This document shows positions 9,601 through 18,406 of a stretch of DNA of 64,000 nucleotides, one piece after another. This DNA comes from an uncultured Thiotrichales bacterium (lineage in GTDB: Bacteria > Pseudomonadota > Gammaproteobacteria > Francisellales > CACEW01), in contig CAIQBE010000006.1 of assembly GCA_903870015.1 (NCBI GenBank), positions 1 to 64,000 of the forward strand, given 5' to 3'. A program made the position numbers and the translations under genes. The notes below the pieces were generated by a model that was not told the DNA's origin, did no database searches, and saw only the letters and a program-made list of their open reading frames with translations. How positions within the stretch are numbered: position 1 is the stretch's first letter; the number at the start of each line of letters is the position of its first letter.

Positions 9601-10109
9601 AAGTCATGAATATTAATTTTCTTTTGATCTAACAACAACTTAACTAGCAACTGGGATAGATCGGAATTACTTGACACACCACCGACAAGCATATTATTGA
9701 TCGACCATTGAGTATCTGATATTTCTTTGGCATCAAGCCGCAAACCCGAGACCTCAATTTGTGAGGTTACAGGTTCACGTTTGAACAAAGTTGGCCAGAC
9801 AGCTAAATCGACTTCAAATCGATCGAGTTTAAATTGGACACGGGGATTTTTTGAATCTGTAACGACAACACCATCAATAACAATACTAGGATTCCAGGCA
9901 TTAATACCAATATGCATATCATGATATTGCATTTCCCAACCGGTACCCTCATGCACCCATTTATCTAATTTGCCATCATGTTCAGCAATCAACAAAGTAA
10001 AAAAAATACAAGCGCTCAAAATCAAAGTGAGCGTCATGATCATCACAACAACCCATAAAAACCAGCGAAAGGCTTTACTTAACAGGTGATTAAAATGTGA
10101 CAGGGTCAT
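6672..10109 (-). CDS. yhdP: YhdP-family AsmA-like protein (inner-membrane-anchored lipid transfer)
   Basis: YhdP belongs to the AsmA/TamB group of bridge-like proteins that move phospholipids from the inner to the outer membrane in Gram-negatives. The 1145-residue protein has one N-terminal membrane anchor (about residues 15-38), a long beta-rich periplasmic body and the C-terminal AsmA-like region (about 1000-1090, with GGLAFNTIKGDYVIHNG and the stretch around VLTIKPQLG). The last 50 residues are a Pro/Ser-rich tail. The E. coli protein is about 1266 residues, so this is a little short. It starts two bases after the sucA stop, an unusual neighbour: sucB normally sits here. Confidence 0.85.
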   Translation of the reverse strand: MTLSHFNHLLSKAFRWFLWVVVMIMTLTLILSACIFFTLLIAEHDGKLDKWVHEGTGWEMQYHDMHIGINAWNPSIVIDGVVVTDSKNPRVQFKLDRFEVDLAVWPTLFKREPVTSQIEVSGLRLDAKEISDTQWSINNMLVGGVSSNSDLSQLLVKLLLDQKKINIHDLYFHVDLLNSHDYTFTPVNLLWYGTAHKVKLSTGMQNVPNSQFVLSAQFVPAPEVMDYNAWKINFNGSISASDFSPLLVGHSLYQLKILSGGGELDFNGLFDQGDLSQLQVGVSLNNLNLTHTDAAPINITKVDEQVFWHSFGKGKGWSLRIQPVSGAASALGVDGAGVAVVTYHPQDLVHTWVISADDVDLGILGQWVDFGFTSNQEIAKVWNVLNPEGTVETLQVTAGASSGTVSFAGRNLTVDPSVMFPHGWPPSVVKLTSTWQETKNKKNWLVTLNSLMLQNDHLTFNAQGALKIPVADPSNPYLDLRASLQAQNLDQVASYYIPQNFQHLAGWLNQGLVKLPSVNANLVWQGQLRDMPYADQAHPGLFHLEVDTTNAAIQPWMNWPLISNLNAKLLFNNQRFTIDADGAQTQGITLHKVHFEMKDMRPLLLAPIVITGSANPTGAQALNYFGSMPLLSQRLQSIVKNNLQLTGVVPLLLNITIPLHQAPGQAPVIASGSVTFNANTLTRVDDGQTTWAFKNIIGALNFQNAYLSSSDFSFMFKDLLCSLQVIQSPANNLHLLVPELKLYGQTFSNVNVFIQPAPDNDPAPVKNPMVTLVLNDADAVGTVILNPQGNIQASFDKWIITPFTTATKTASPNSSLVGVTTVDTEDALPSDYLAHMGALLAKIPPLAITVKQFAYGLDPMGSLFLQSNPMSDGILIHRLTVGDDDAKVDLAGSIVTHNKSDEVSAAGTLSGDNFGKALTQLGYPGILDAGSGTIKFQFNWFGRVLHPEWTTFQGSANFDVGGGTFLTVDTGIAQIFGLLSVNTVFSTVSFNFKNIFQGGLAFNTIKGDYVIHNGVAHTDNLAITGPTADVHVKGDMDVPNNTIDQVLTIKPQLGMSATLAATFIGGPIVGAATFVANALISNVVLRNVGFSYHVTGPLSSPKAESLPSNDQPTSTSVPLAPLAKPSTIPDAQIPLVPLVPPKGVQ

Positions 10110-10110
10110 G

Positions 10111-12909
10111 TTAGACCGCCAACGCTTTCGCTACCAACGCTGCTTGATGCTTTTGGAATACATCAGGATAACCGACGGCCGCTGAAGCATAAGCCTCTTC
10201 GCCAACATACTGTAAAGCACAATTTTTGGGCAAGAGCGGATTAATGTCTTCGACTACTTTAAACCAAGCACCTTGATTGTAGCCCTCTTCTTGACACCAA
10301 ACCCAATCTTTGACATGAGAATAAGGCGCCAACACTTCCTGCATCTCTGCTTTGGGGAAAGGATACATCTGTTCCAAACGAATGATCGCAACATTTTGAA
10401 TATTTTGCTCACGGCGTTTGGCTAACAAATCATAATAAACTTTACCTTGGCAAATAACCACACGCTTGATTTTTTTAGGTGTTAGATCATCTAGCTCTGG
10501 TAAAACATTATGAAACTCACCATTGGCCAAGTCATCTAAGGTCGAAACAACCAAAGGATGACGCAACAAACTTTTGGGGGACATAATAATCAAAGGAATT
10601 CTCAAAGGACGCAGCACTTGACGACGCAGCAAATGGTAGATTTGCGCTGGCGTTGTCGGTGCACATACTTGCATATTATCATGGGCACATAATTGCAAAA
10701 AGCGCTCCAGCCTTGCCGAGGAATGTTCAGGGCCTTCACCCTGTTGACCATGGGGCAGCAACATCACCAAGCCACACAAACGCCCCCATTTTTCTTCACC
10801 CGAACTAATAAATTGATCAATGACCACTTGAGCACCGTTGGCAAAGTCACCATATTGGGCTTCCCACAATACCAAACTCTCAGGGCTGCTACCGGCATAA
10901 CCATACTCAAAAGCCAATACCGCTTCTTCTGATAAAATCGAATCAATGACTACAAATTTAGCCTCTTTTTTAGCAACACTATCAAGCGGCACATAACAAG
11001 AATCATTTTTTTGATCATGCAACACGACATGGCGATGTGCAAAAGTACCACGACCACAATCTTCACCAGACAAGCGGACATTAATGCCCTGATTCACTAA
11101 AGTCGCATACGCCATAATTTCGGCATAACCCCAGTTAATCGGCGTTTCACCCGTAGTCATTTTGGCACGGGCTTGCAAAGTCTTTTCAACCTGAGGTTGC
11201 ACGGTAAAGTTTTCGGGAATATGATCAAGGACAGCACCCAAAGCCTGAATATCTTTGACAGGCACTTTAGAAACATAAGGCACTTGCCAAGTTTGGTTAA
11301 AATATGGCTGCCAATTGCTAATAAATTTTTTGTTAAGTTCAGGCGCAACCAAAGCACGCACAGGGTCACCTGCTTCCAACGATTTTTTATAATCTTGCTG
11401 CAGGGTTTCAATCAAGGCATCATCAACCACACCTTCAGCTTTTAAACGCTCAGCATAAAGTTTCCAAGCCGCAGGCAAGGCCTTAATCACCTGATACATC
11501 AAAGGCTGTGTCGCCGCAGGCTCATCAGATTCGTTATGCCCATGGCGTCGATAACATACTAAATCAATAACGACATCACGCTTAAACGTGTGGCGATAGC
11601 GCAATGCCAATTCAGCCACCCACCAAATCGCTTCTGGGTCATCACCATTGACATGCAATACTGGAATATCAAACATCTTGGCAATATCAGTACAATAATA
11701 CGTACTACGAGCATCCAGGGGATTACTCGTGGTAAAGCCAACCTGATTATTAATCACAATATGCACCGCTCCGCCATTACCATAACCGCGGGTTTGGGCC
11801 ATATTAAACATTTCATAAATACAACCTTGGCCCGCAAAAGCAGCATCGCCATGCGTATGAATCGCAAAGACTTGATCTTGCGCCGAGACTTCTTGTTGCA
11901 CCAACGCCCTACGATATTGACGCGCACGGATCGAGCCATCAACAACCGGAGAAACAATTTCTAAATGCGAAGGATTATAAGCCAAAGCCAGATGCACCAT
12001 ACCACCTTTGGTCTGCACATCTGAAGAATAACCATTGTGATATTTTACATCGCCGGCAATTAAATCAGTTCGATGCTTACCTTCAAAACCGGCAAATAAA
12101 TCCCTAGGTGGCATCCCCATGACATTGACCAACACATTTAAACGACCACGATGCGCCATGGCAATCGCAATTTCTTTGGTACCGCCATCACACGCATCCA
12201 AAATAATTTTGTCCATCAACGGAATAAGACTATCACCGCCCTCAAGACCAAAGCGCTTTTGCCCCACATAACGCGTGCCTAAATATTTTTCTAAACCATC
12301 GGCGGCCATCATGCGTTGCAATAACCATTTTTTTTGTTCAACCGTTAAGGCTGGACGGGGTGTTTCAATCTGTACGCGCAACCATTCACGAATGTTATCA
12401 TCATCGATATAGGCATATTCATAGCCAATACTACCGCAATAAATCTTGCGCAAATCCGCCAAAATCGACTCGAGCGGTTTTGCAGGCATATTGGGAATAG
12501 GAAACGTAAGCTTAAGATCAGCATCCGTTAAACCATGGCTACTTGGACTTAAATCCCTTTGGGACTTACCAGGGTTTATTTTAAGCGGATCAATTTTAGC
12601 AACATAGTGACCCAAGCGACGATAGCTATTCACTAAATTCATCACTTGATTAAATTTAACAGGATCAACGCCTGAGACTGGGTTTGTAAAAACTTTAGGC
12701 TTGTGCGCAAGATCAATAAAAGCCTCACGCACCTGTGAATGTCGAGGTTCATTGGCAGCATTACCTCCTGCCAAAGTATCAAAATAAGCACGCAATTGTG
12801 GGCTAATACTTTTAGGATCATCAAGATAATTTTCGTAAAGTGCTTCTAAGTATGTTGCATTCTCACCTTCAAGCTGAGAGCTCTGCCATAAGTCATTCAT
12901 ACTATCCAT
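10111..12909 (-). CDS. sucA: 2-oxoglutarate dehydrogenase E1 component
   Basis: SucA is the thiamine-diphosphate E1 subunit that decarboxylates 2-oxoglutarate and hands the succinyl group to E2 (SucB) in the TCA cycle. The 932-residue length is typical. Recognisable parts are the N-terminal E2-binding segment (YLEALYENYLDDP), the active-site region AMAHRGRLNVLVNVMG, the ThDP-binding block HGDAAFAGQG with CYRRHGHNESDEP, and the C-terminal LPHGQQGEGPEHSSAR. It follows sdhB by three bases, so it belongs to the sdhCDAB-sucA transcript. The E2 gene sucB is not adjacent; yhdP follows instead, so E1 and E2 must be expressed from separate loci. Confidence 0.97.
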   Translation of the reverse strand: MDSMNDLWQSSQLEGENATYLEALYENYLDDPKSISPQLRAYFDTLAGGNAANEPRHSQVREAFIDLAHKPKVFTNPVSGVDPVKFNQVMNLVNSYRRLGHYVAKIDPLKINPGKSQRDLSPSSHGLTDADLKLTFPIPNMPAKPLESILADLRKIYCGSIGYEYAYIDDDNIREWLRVQIETPRPALTVEQKKWLLQRMMAADGLEKYLGTRYVGQKRFGLEGGDSLIPLMDKIILDACDGGTKEIAIAMAHRGRLNVLVNVMGMPPRDLFAGFEGKHRTDLIAGDVKYHNGYSSDVQTKGGMVHLALAYNPSHLEIVSPVVDGSIRARQYRRALVQQEVSAQDQVFAIHTHGDAAFAGQGCIYEMFNMAQTRGYGNGGAVHIVINNQVGFTTSNPLDARSTYYCTDIAKMFDIPVLHVNGDDPEAIWWVAELALRYRHTFKRDVVIDLVCYRRHGHNESDEPAATQPLMYQVIKALPAAWKLYAERLKAEGVVDDALIETLQQDYKKSLEAGDPVRALVAPELNKKFISNWQPYFNQTWQVPYVSKVPVKDIQALGAVLDHIPENFTVQPQVEKTLQARAKMTTGETPINWGYAEIMAYATLVNQGINVRLSGEDCGRGTFAHRHVVLHDQKNDSCYVPLDSVAKKEAKFVVIDSILSEEAVLAFEYGYAGSSPESLVLWEAQYGDFANGAQVVIDQFISSGEEKWGRLCGLVMLLPHGQQGEGPEHSSARLERFLQLCAHDNMQVCAPTTPAQIYHLLRRQVLRPLRIPLIIMSPKSLLRHPLVVSTLDDLANGEFHNVLPELDDLTPKKIKRVVICQGKVYYDLLAKRREQNIQNVAIIRLEQMYPFPKAEMQEVLAPYSHVKDWVWCQEEGYNQGAWFKVVEDINPLLPKNCALQYVGEEAYASAAVGYPDVFQKHQAALVAKALAV

Positions 12910-12912
12910 GAT

Positions 12913-13638
12913 TTACACCGCATTCTTTAACATAAGAGATCTAAGCTTACCAATAGCCTTAGTGGGATTTAAGCCCTTGGGACATACATCGACACAATTC
13001 ATAATGCCACGGCAACGAAATAAACTATAGGGATCTTCGAGCTCACGTAAACGCTCGTCGGTGGCTTTATCACGACTATCCACCACAAAACGATAAGCCT
13101 GCAACAATCCTGCAGGGCCAACAAATTTTTCGGGATTCCACCAAAACGAAGGACAACTCGTGGTGCAACACGCACACAAGATACACTCATACAAACCATC
13201 TAACTTGGCACGATCTGCTGGTGATTGTAAACGTTCTTTGGACGGTGCGGGTTCGGACCCTGGCTGTAAATAAGGCTTAACACGTTCATAATTTTTATAA
13301 AACTGCGTCATATCTACAATTAAATCTCGAATCACAGGTAAACCAGGTAACGGCCGTAAAACAATCGGAGATTTTAAAGAAATAACAGGAGTAATACAGG
13401 CTAAGCGATTTTTACCATTAATATTAATGCCATCACTACCACATACCCCTTCACCGCAAGAACGGCGCAAACTAATCGTAGGATCCTGCTCTTTCAGTTT
13501 TTCAATGGCACCCAAAACCATCATGCTGCTATGTTCGGGAATATCAAGATGATACTTTTGCATACGCGGCTTAGCATCAACCTCAGGATCATAACGATAT
13601 ACTTGAAATTCTATTTTTTGCATTTTCATTTCTGACAT
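12913..13638 (-). CDS. sdhB: Succinate dehydrogenase iron-sulfur subunit
   Basis: SdhB carries three iron-sulfur clusters that pass electrons from the flavin of SdhA to quinone. All cluster ligands are visible in the 241-residue protein: CGEGVCGSDG with a later Cys for the [2Fe-2S] centre, CILCACCTTSCPSF for the [4Fe-4S] centre, and CRGIMNCVDVCPKGLNP for the [3Fe-4S] centre. AAGGAG precedes the ATG by ten bases. It is the fourth gene of sdhCDAB, 29 bp after sdhA. Confidence 0.97.
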   Translation of the reverse strand: MSEMKMQKIEFQVYRYDPEVDAKPRMQKYHLDIPEHSSMMVLGAIEKLKEQDPTISLRRSCGEGVCGSDGININGKNRLACITPVISLKSPIVLRPLPGLPVIRDLIVDMTQFYKNYERVKPYLQPGSEPAPSKERLQSPADRAKLDGLYECILCACCTTSCPSFWWNPEKFVGPAGLLQAYRFVVDSRDKATDERLRELEDPYSLFRCRGIMNCVDVCPKGLNPTKAIGKLRSLMLKNAV

Positions 13639-13667
13639 TTCTTTTTAACTCCTTATGCGCTCAAAGT

Positions 13668-15437
13668 CTAATAAGTTCTGGCCTTGGGTTGAAATGGGGC
13701 TACTTTGGTAGGGCTCATATTAACCGCACGCGTTTTCATCTTGTCACCTTGCATAAAATACACGGTATGCTTGAGCCAGTTTTCATCATCACGCGCTGGG
13801 AAATCTTCCCGACTGTGCGCACCACGACTCTCAGTACGATACATCGCTGCAACTGCGGTTGCCATGGCCACTGCCATGAGATTATCCATCTCCAGCGCTT
13901 CGATTTTATTGGTATTAAAAATTTTAGATTTATCGGGCAAAAACGCGTGATTTAAGCGTTCACGTAAAGCTTTTAATTTTTCCAAGCCCTGTTCCATATA
14001 TTCGCCTAAACGAAACACACCAAAATCTTTTTGCATGATTGCTTTCATTTCATTACGAATAGCTTGGAAACTTTCAGTACCCGTGCTATTTTCCCAGCGA
14101 TTTAAACGCGCCTGGGCCGCATCAAGATCGCTATCGACATAACCATGCTCAGGCAAATGCCCCTCACGAATAGAGTCAATCACATGAATACCCGCGGCAC
14201 GACCAAACACGACCAAATCAAGTAAAGAATTACTACCCAAACGATTCGAGCCATGGACTGACACGCTCGCACACTCACCTACGGCATAAAGCCCCGTCAC
14301 GATTTTATCTTTGCCTTTGGCATCCATGGTCAAGACTTGACCGTGAACATTGGTGGGCAAACCACCCATCATGTAATGACACGTCGGCACCACAGGAATC
14401 ATTTGTTTCACCGGATCGACATGGGCAAAGGTCATCGCCAATTCACGAATGCCTGGTAAACGTTCAGAAATAATTTGCTCACCCAAATGCGTTAAATCTA
14501 ACTGCAAATAGTCAATACCATCCTGTTGCAAACCACGACCTTCACGAATCTCCATCATGCTCGCGCGAGAAACCACATCTCGTGACGCTAGGTCTTTGGC
14601 ATTAGGTGCATAGCGCTCCATAAAGCGCTCACCATCTTTGTTACGCAATACGCCACCTTCACCACGACAGCCTTCGGTCACTAAAACCCCAGCACCGGCG
14701 ATACCCGTGGGATGGAATTGCCAAAATTCGATATCTTGTACCGGAACCCCAGCACGTAAAGCCATACCAATACCATCACCAGTGTTAATGTATGCATTGG
14801 TCGTCGATTGAAAAATACGTCCGGCACCGCCTGTCGCCAAAACTGTTGCACGTGCATGAAAAAAGGCCATCTCGCCCGTTTCCATACAAAGGGCCATCAC
14901 CCCGACCACTTCACCATTTTGGTTTTTAACCAAATCCAAAGCATACCATTCGGTAAAAAACTGGGTTTTTGCTTTTAAGTTTGCTTGATACAAAGTATGC
15001 AACAGTGCATGCCCAGTACGATCTGATGCCGCGCATGTGCGCTGGGCCACTTTGGAAACGTCAAATTCACGTGACATACCACCAAAAGCACGCTGATAAA
15101 TACGCCCATCATCTTGACGTGAAAACGGCATCCCCATATGCTCAAGCTCATATACAGCCTGAGGGGCGATTTCACACATATATTCAATCGCATCTTGATC
15201 GCCAATATAGTCAGAGCCCTTAACAGTATCATACATGTGCCAACGCCAGTCATCGGCATGAGCATTACCCAAAGCCGCCGCCATCCCCCCCTGGGCCGAT
15301 ACCGTATGTGAACGTGTTGGAAACACTTTGGTAATTACTGCGGTCTTTAAACCAGAGCCCGCCATCTCAATGGCTGCACGTAAACCCGCACCACCAGCAC
15401 CAATAATAATTGCATCAAATTCATACTTTGAAATCAT
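13668..15437 (-). CDS. sdhA: Succinate dehydrogenase flavoprotein subunit
   Basis: SdhA oxidises succinate to fumarate at a covalently bound FAD, on the cytoplasmic face of the inner membrane. The 589-residue protein shows the dinucleotide-binding [14 protein letters not shown] near residue 12, the FAD-linking histidine in [11 protein letters not shown] (about 43-53), the substrate/active-site stretch TEGCRGEGG, and the C-terminal region [16 protein letters not shown]. Length matches the family. It starts three bases after the sdhD stop. Confidence 0.97.
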   Translation of the reverse strand: MISKYEFDAIIIGAGGAGLRAAIEMAGSGLKTAVITKVFPTRSHTVSAQGGMAAALGNAHADDWRWHMYDTVKGSDYIGDQDAIEYMCEIAPQAVYELEHMGMPFSRQDDGRIYQRAFGGMSREFDVSKVAQRTCAASDRTGHALLHTLYQANLKAKTQFFTEWYALDLVKNQNGEVVGVMALCMETGEMAFFHARATVLATGGAGRIFQSTTNAYINTGDGIGMALRAGVPVQDIEFWQFHPTGIAGAGVLVTEGCRGEGGVLRNKDGERFMERYAPNAKDLASRDVVSRASMMEIREGRGLQQDGIDYLQLDLTHLGEQIISERLPGIRELAMTFAHVDPVKQMIPVVPTCHYMMGGLPTNVHGQVLTMDAKGKDKIVTGLYAVGECASVSVHGSNRLGSNSLLDLVVFGRAAGIHVIDSIREGHLPEHGYVDSDLDAAQARLNRWENSTGTESFQAIRNEMKAIMQKDFGVFRLGEYMEQGLEKLKALRERLNHAFLPDKSKIFNTNKIEALEMDNLMAVAMATAVAAMYRTESRGAHSREDFPARDDENWLKHTVYFMQGDKMKTRAVNMSPTKVAPFQPKARTY

Positions 15438-15440
15438 CGA

Positions 15441-15785
15441 TTAGCTCCACAAAATTGTAATGGCCCACAAGACATAAACGATCAACAACACCGCAACCAA
15501 GGTCATTAAGGTGCCTCGGACTAATTTACAACTAACATAATCCGTCAACACCGTCCACACCCCAATCCAAGAATGCGCGGCTAATGACAAAATCGCCAAT
15601 ACCGTAAACACACGCATCGCATTAAAATGAAATAAATCTGACCAATCGGAATATTGCAAAGGATGATGCCCCAAAATATAACCAAAAATCAACAAAAGAT
15701 AACAGGCCAAAATGACAGCAGAAATACGCTGTACAAACCAATCTTTTAGGCCATTACGCGTCAATGTAGTAATTTGTGTTAACAT
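15441..15785 (-). CDS. sdhD: Succinate dehydrogenase membrane anchor subunit D
   Basis: This small hydrophobic protein of about 114 residues has three membrane helices and anchors SdhAB, together with SdhC, at the quinone site. The N-terminal GLKDWFVQRISAVIL and the central LAAHSWIGVWTVLTDYV are typical of SdhD, and the His in the latter is the likely haem ligand. I place the start at the ATG at 15785, which overlaps the sdhC stop (ATGTTAA) and has GGGAGT nine bases upstream. An in-frame ATG at 15794 abuts that site directly and is less likely. Confidence 0.9.
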   Translation of the reverse strand: MLTQITTLTRNGLKDWFVQRISAVILACYLLLIFGYILGHHPLQYSDWSDLFHFNAMRVFTVLAILSLAAHSWIGVWTVLTDYVSCKLVRGTLMTLVAVLLIVYVLWAITILWS

Positions 15786-16162
15786 AGAACCCATACTCCC
15801 ATTAAAATTGCACCAGCAATTCCTAAAAGCAAAACCACAATACTAGCAACACGCCCAGTGGTTTTTTCTTCAAGATGCCCCATATCCATGATTAAATGTT
15901 TAATACCCGCAAGTAAATGATAGAAAGTCGCAGAGGCAACAACCCAAACGAGCACACTCACCCACAATGACCCCATAAAGTCCTGAACCAATAAGAACTC
16001 CTGCGGCGAAGCCAAAGAAGACCGCAACAACCACAACACAAAAGGGATCAATAAAAAAATGATCAAGCCAGAAATACGATGCAAAATACTAGCAATAGCC
16101 GCTATCGGAAAGCGATAGCGCATTATATTGGTCAAATGGATATTACGAGGTCCCTTAGTCAT
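15779..16162 (-). CDS. sdhC: Succinate dehydrogenase cytochrome b556 subunit
   Basis: SdhC is the first gene of the sdhCDAB operon. The 127-residue protein starts with the diagnostic RNIHLTNIMRYRFP, followed by SILHRISG (quinone-site Ser and Arg) and YHLLAGIKHLIMDMG, where a His binds haem. There are three hydrophobic helices. A good ribosome-binding site, GAAGGAG, precedes the ATG. The icmS stop is only 61 bp upstream and no terminator is obvious there, so read-through from the secretion genes is possible. Confidence 0.95.
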   Translation of the reverse strand: MTKGPRNIHLTNIMRYRFPIAAIASILHRISGLIIFLLIPFVLWLLRSSLASPQEFLLVQDFMGSLWVSVLVWVVASATFYHLLAGIKHLIMDMGHLEEKTTGRVASIVVLLLGIAGAILMGVWVLC

Positions 16163-16223
16163 TCGATGCTCCTTCTTTCAGTACCGAAAGTTTAGCACAA
16201 AAATGGGGATAAAATAAAGTTTT

Positions 16224-16550
16224 TTAAGTCAAATTCACAATCTTAGCATTAGTACTGACAATCAACTCTTCGACCACATCATACAACAACATCACCAACA
16301 TAAAAGCGGATTGCTCGGGCAAAATCACGACTTTTTCACCAGTTAAACTACCCGGTTCATTGACAAAACTGACATATAACTTACGTCCAAATAAAAAGTC
16401 TGATAATAAATTGGCCTTTCTGACCAAAATGGGCATGCCACCCGCAAAAGAAAAAACCTCATCTAACGTTAAATCTTTATTACGATACTGAAACGTCTTT
16501 TCACGCTTAGCCGCCAGTTTTGCCAATACCAAAGGAATATCAATGGCCAT
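16224..16550 (-). CDS. icmS: Dot/Icm type IVB secretion adaptor IcmS
   Basis: IcmS is a small acidic cytoplasmic adaptor that pairs with IcmW, binds effectors and docks them on the DotL coupling complex. The 108-residue protein (about 114 in Legionella) keeps the pattern DEVFS-x-x-G-x-x-P-x-x-x-x-(R/K)-A-(N/D)-x-L at residues 29-48 and the C-terminal LLYDVVEELI helix, which I matched to Legionella IcmS from memory. It lies nine bases after icmL and 61 bp before sdhC. IcmW is not in this window. Confidence is moderate because the protein is short. Confidence 0.75.
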   Translation of the reverse strand: MAIDIPLVLAKLAAKREKTFQYRNKDLTLDEVFSFAGGMPILVRKANLLSDFLFGRKLYVSFVNEPGSLTGEKVVILPEQSAFMLVMLLYDVVEELIVSTNAKIVNLT

Positions 16551-16559
16551 GATGACTCC

Positions 16560-17231
16560 CTATTGTTGTGCCTGAGGCTGCACTTGTTGAATAATCTGCT
16601 CAATACCCAATAGTTGATGCGACGACACATTATTAACACGATCAACGACAACCGTAAGAATCACTTTTTGGGTCGTCTGAGTGCTACCTTGTTGCAAGTT
16701 AATGACCAAAGGCATCTGCACCTGCCATTTATAAACACCGCCAAACACTGCAGCACCAGTAATCACGGGCACATCGGTTGGGGTCGCACTCATAACCAAC
16801 TGCTGGCTGACCAAGTTTTTTAATTGCGGACTAAAGGCATTCACAAAAGAGGTCCAACCTGCTGGCGTAAAATACGCCTGCATTTGATTCAACTGCGCAC
16901 GATAATTAATAAAATCTAGTTGATAAATTTGCGGAACATTGTTACTCACCCAACTAATCACCGTAGAATTAGAAACAACAGGCTGAGTGGTAGGATACAA
17001 AGGAATCAGCTGCCCGACATCGGTCGTGGCAAAAAAGTAGTTACCCGGCGTCTTGCTGCCCGTATAAATCAAGCCCACGCCCAAGCCGATATTTAAGGCG
17101 ATACTAATAAACAACAACCACACCAAGCGTCGAAAATTATCCCGATAAAACTCATTGCGCAAATACACAAGCGTCAAGGGATCTTTGGCAGCGACTGCTT
17201 CTTTGCTTTCTTTATTCTCTTTTTTAGCCAT
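16560..17231 (-). CDS. icmL: Dot/Icm inner-membrane protein IcmL / DotI
   Basis: IcmL (DotI) is a single-pass inner-membrane protein of the Dot/Icm apparatus with a periplasmic domain resembling VirB8/TraM. The roughly 223-residue protein has a short charged cytoplasmic N-terminus, one membrane segment (about residues 36-58) and a periplasmic domain. That domain contains LPQIYQLDF-like spacing, FTPAGWTSFVNAF and the late beta-strands ending in VDRVNNVSSHQLLGIEQII, typical of the family. I choose the ATG at 17231, five bases after AGGGTG; a GTG two codons upstream is possible. The upstream 55 bp are repeated in front of dotA. Confidence 0.9.
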   Translation of the reverse strand: MAKKENKESKEAVAAKDPLTLVYLRNEFYRDNFRRLVWLLFISIALNIGLGVGLIYTGSKTPGNYFFATTDVGQLIPLYPTTQPVVSNSTVISWVSNNVPQIYQLDFINYRAQLNQMQAYFTPAGWTSFVNAFSPQLKNLVSQQLVMSATPTDVPVITGAAVFGGVYKWQVQMPLVINLQQGSTQTTQKVILTVVVDRVNNVSSHQLLGIEQIIQQVQPQAQQ

Positions 17232-17236
17232 AGCCA

Positions 17237-17291
17237 CACCCTAAGTTTTTTCTTATGATATTTCAAGATCACTTGAAGCACAAGTAGTTTT
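17237..17291 (-). repeat. 55-bp element upstream of icmL, repeated upstream of dotA
   Basis: This segment aligns without gaps to 25023-25077. By hand count 45 of 55 positions are identical. On the transcribed strand it begins with AAAACTACTTGTGCT, contains ATAAGAAAAAA and ends with the AGGGTG that serves as the icmL ribosome-binding site. It probably holds the icmL promoter. Confidence 0.75.
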
Positions 17292-17299
17292 ATAACAAC

Positions 17300-18349
17300 C
17301 TAATTAGCAGCGGATACATCATAAGTATTTGGCTGAAAATTATTTAACCCCGATCTAACAGTATCAACCCCTGCTTTGTTATTAACAATAATATTAATTG
17401 TATCATTTTGTATAACACTACCCTGTTGCCCTGAACCGTTATTAGCATAAGATAAGTTATCATTACCGCCATCAAGACCCCCATCCGGGCCATGAGTATT
17501 ATACACGACCTGATAACACAAAGGCCCCATAGCATAATACTCAGAAGGGCATGCATCATATTTAACACCCTGATCTCTTTGAGGTATGTTAAAAACAAAT
17601 TTTATAACACCTTCATGCATCCAAAAGTCAGATGAGGGTCGATTATATGTAAATAACCAAGGACCCTCTGGAGAAGGAGCACCTACATTTCCGATAGGAT
17701 ATTGATGATTCCCATCATAATAACCACCATTACCATCCATAGGCAGGCTATTAACATTAGAAAACACGGGCGCGTAATTATTAATAAAATTGGGCTGGCT
17801 TGATGACTGATAGTAAGTATGAGGATATTGCCCCATCCCCCCCATCTCAAAATAACCAGTAACACCATCCACCGTTATAGTAAAACCAAATGTCCCTTGA
17901 TCACCAGGATCACTATTTTTATTAGACCCCTCATGAAGACCATCACCCTTGGGGCCTGCACAATAAGACGCCCCAGAGCGTACCGAAACATATTGCCCCT
18001 GAGTCAAAACAACAGAACCACTATTTGACAACGAACCACCAGCTGACAGCGAGATCTGCGTGTCTCCATTGTGCGTTGGAAGTGCATATGCCTGATTATC
18101 ACTCATCCCTACTAGATCGGTATACGCAGCCCAATTATTAGCACGATTTTGAGTCGCCACATAAACAACCACAGGACGCGAAGTACTATTTGCAACCTTA
18201 ACAATAAGCCCAGAAGTGACAGGTGTTCGTGACGACGCCAAATCAGGAGTCGTATTACAGTTAGGCCCACCATCATGACCAAAAGCCGAAGAACTATTCA
18301 ACAGCAGCAACCCCGTCAGGACACCGGAAAAAACATGTTTGTAATTCAT
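17300..18349 (-). CDS. Secreted/periplasmic protein of unknown function
   Basis: I do not recognise this protein of about 349 residues. It starts with a clear signal peptide (MNYKHVFSGVLTGLLLLNSSSAFG, probable cleavage after residue 24), and the mature part is rich in Gly, Asn, Ser, Tyr and Pro, suggesting a beta-rich extracellular protein. Four cysteines are visible (CNTT, YCAG, DACP, LCYQ), which could form two disulfides. I start at the ATG at 18349, with AGGA seven bases upstream, because the 15 residues before it would spoil the signal peptide. It lies among Dot/Icm genes, between a gene for an unknown protein and icmL, but nothing in it resembles a Dot/Icm component. Confidence 0.75.
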   Translation of the reverse strand: MNYKHVFSGVLTGLLLLNSSSAFGHDGGPNCNTTPDLASSRTPVTSGLIVKVANSTSRPVVVYVATQNRANNWAAYTDLVGMSDNQAYALPTHNGDTQISLSAGGSLSNSGSVVLTQGQYVSVRSGASYCAGPKGDGLHEGSNKNSDPGDQGTFGFTITVDGVTGYFEMGGMGQYPHTYYQSSSQPNFINNYAPVFSNVNSLPMDGNGGYYDGNHQYPIGNVGAPSPEGPWLFTYNRPSSDFWMHEGVIKFVFNIPQRDQGVKYDACPSEYYAMGPLCYQVVYNTHGPDGGLDGGNDNLSYANNGSGQQGSVIQNDTINIIVNNKAGVDTVRSGLNNFQPNTYDVSAAN

Positions 18350-18406
18350 AATCAATCCTATATTTTTTAACTGTTTAATCTCAAAAAATATCACCCAACT
18401 TAATCA

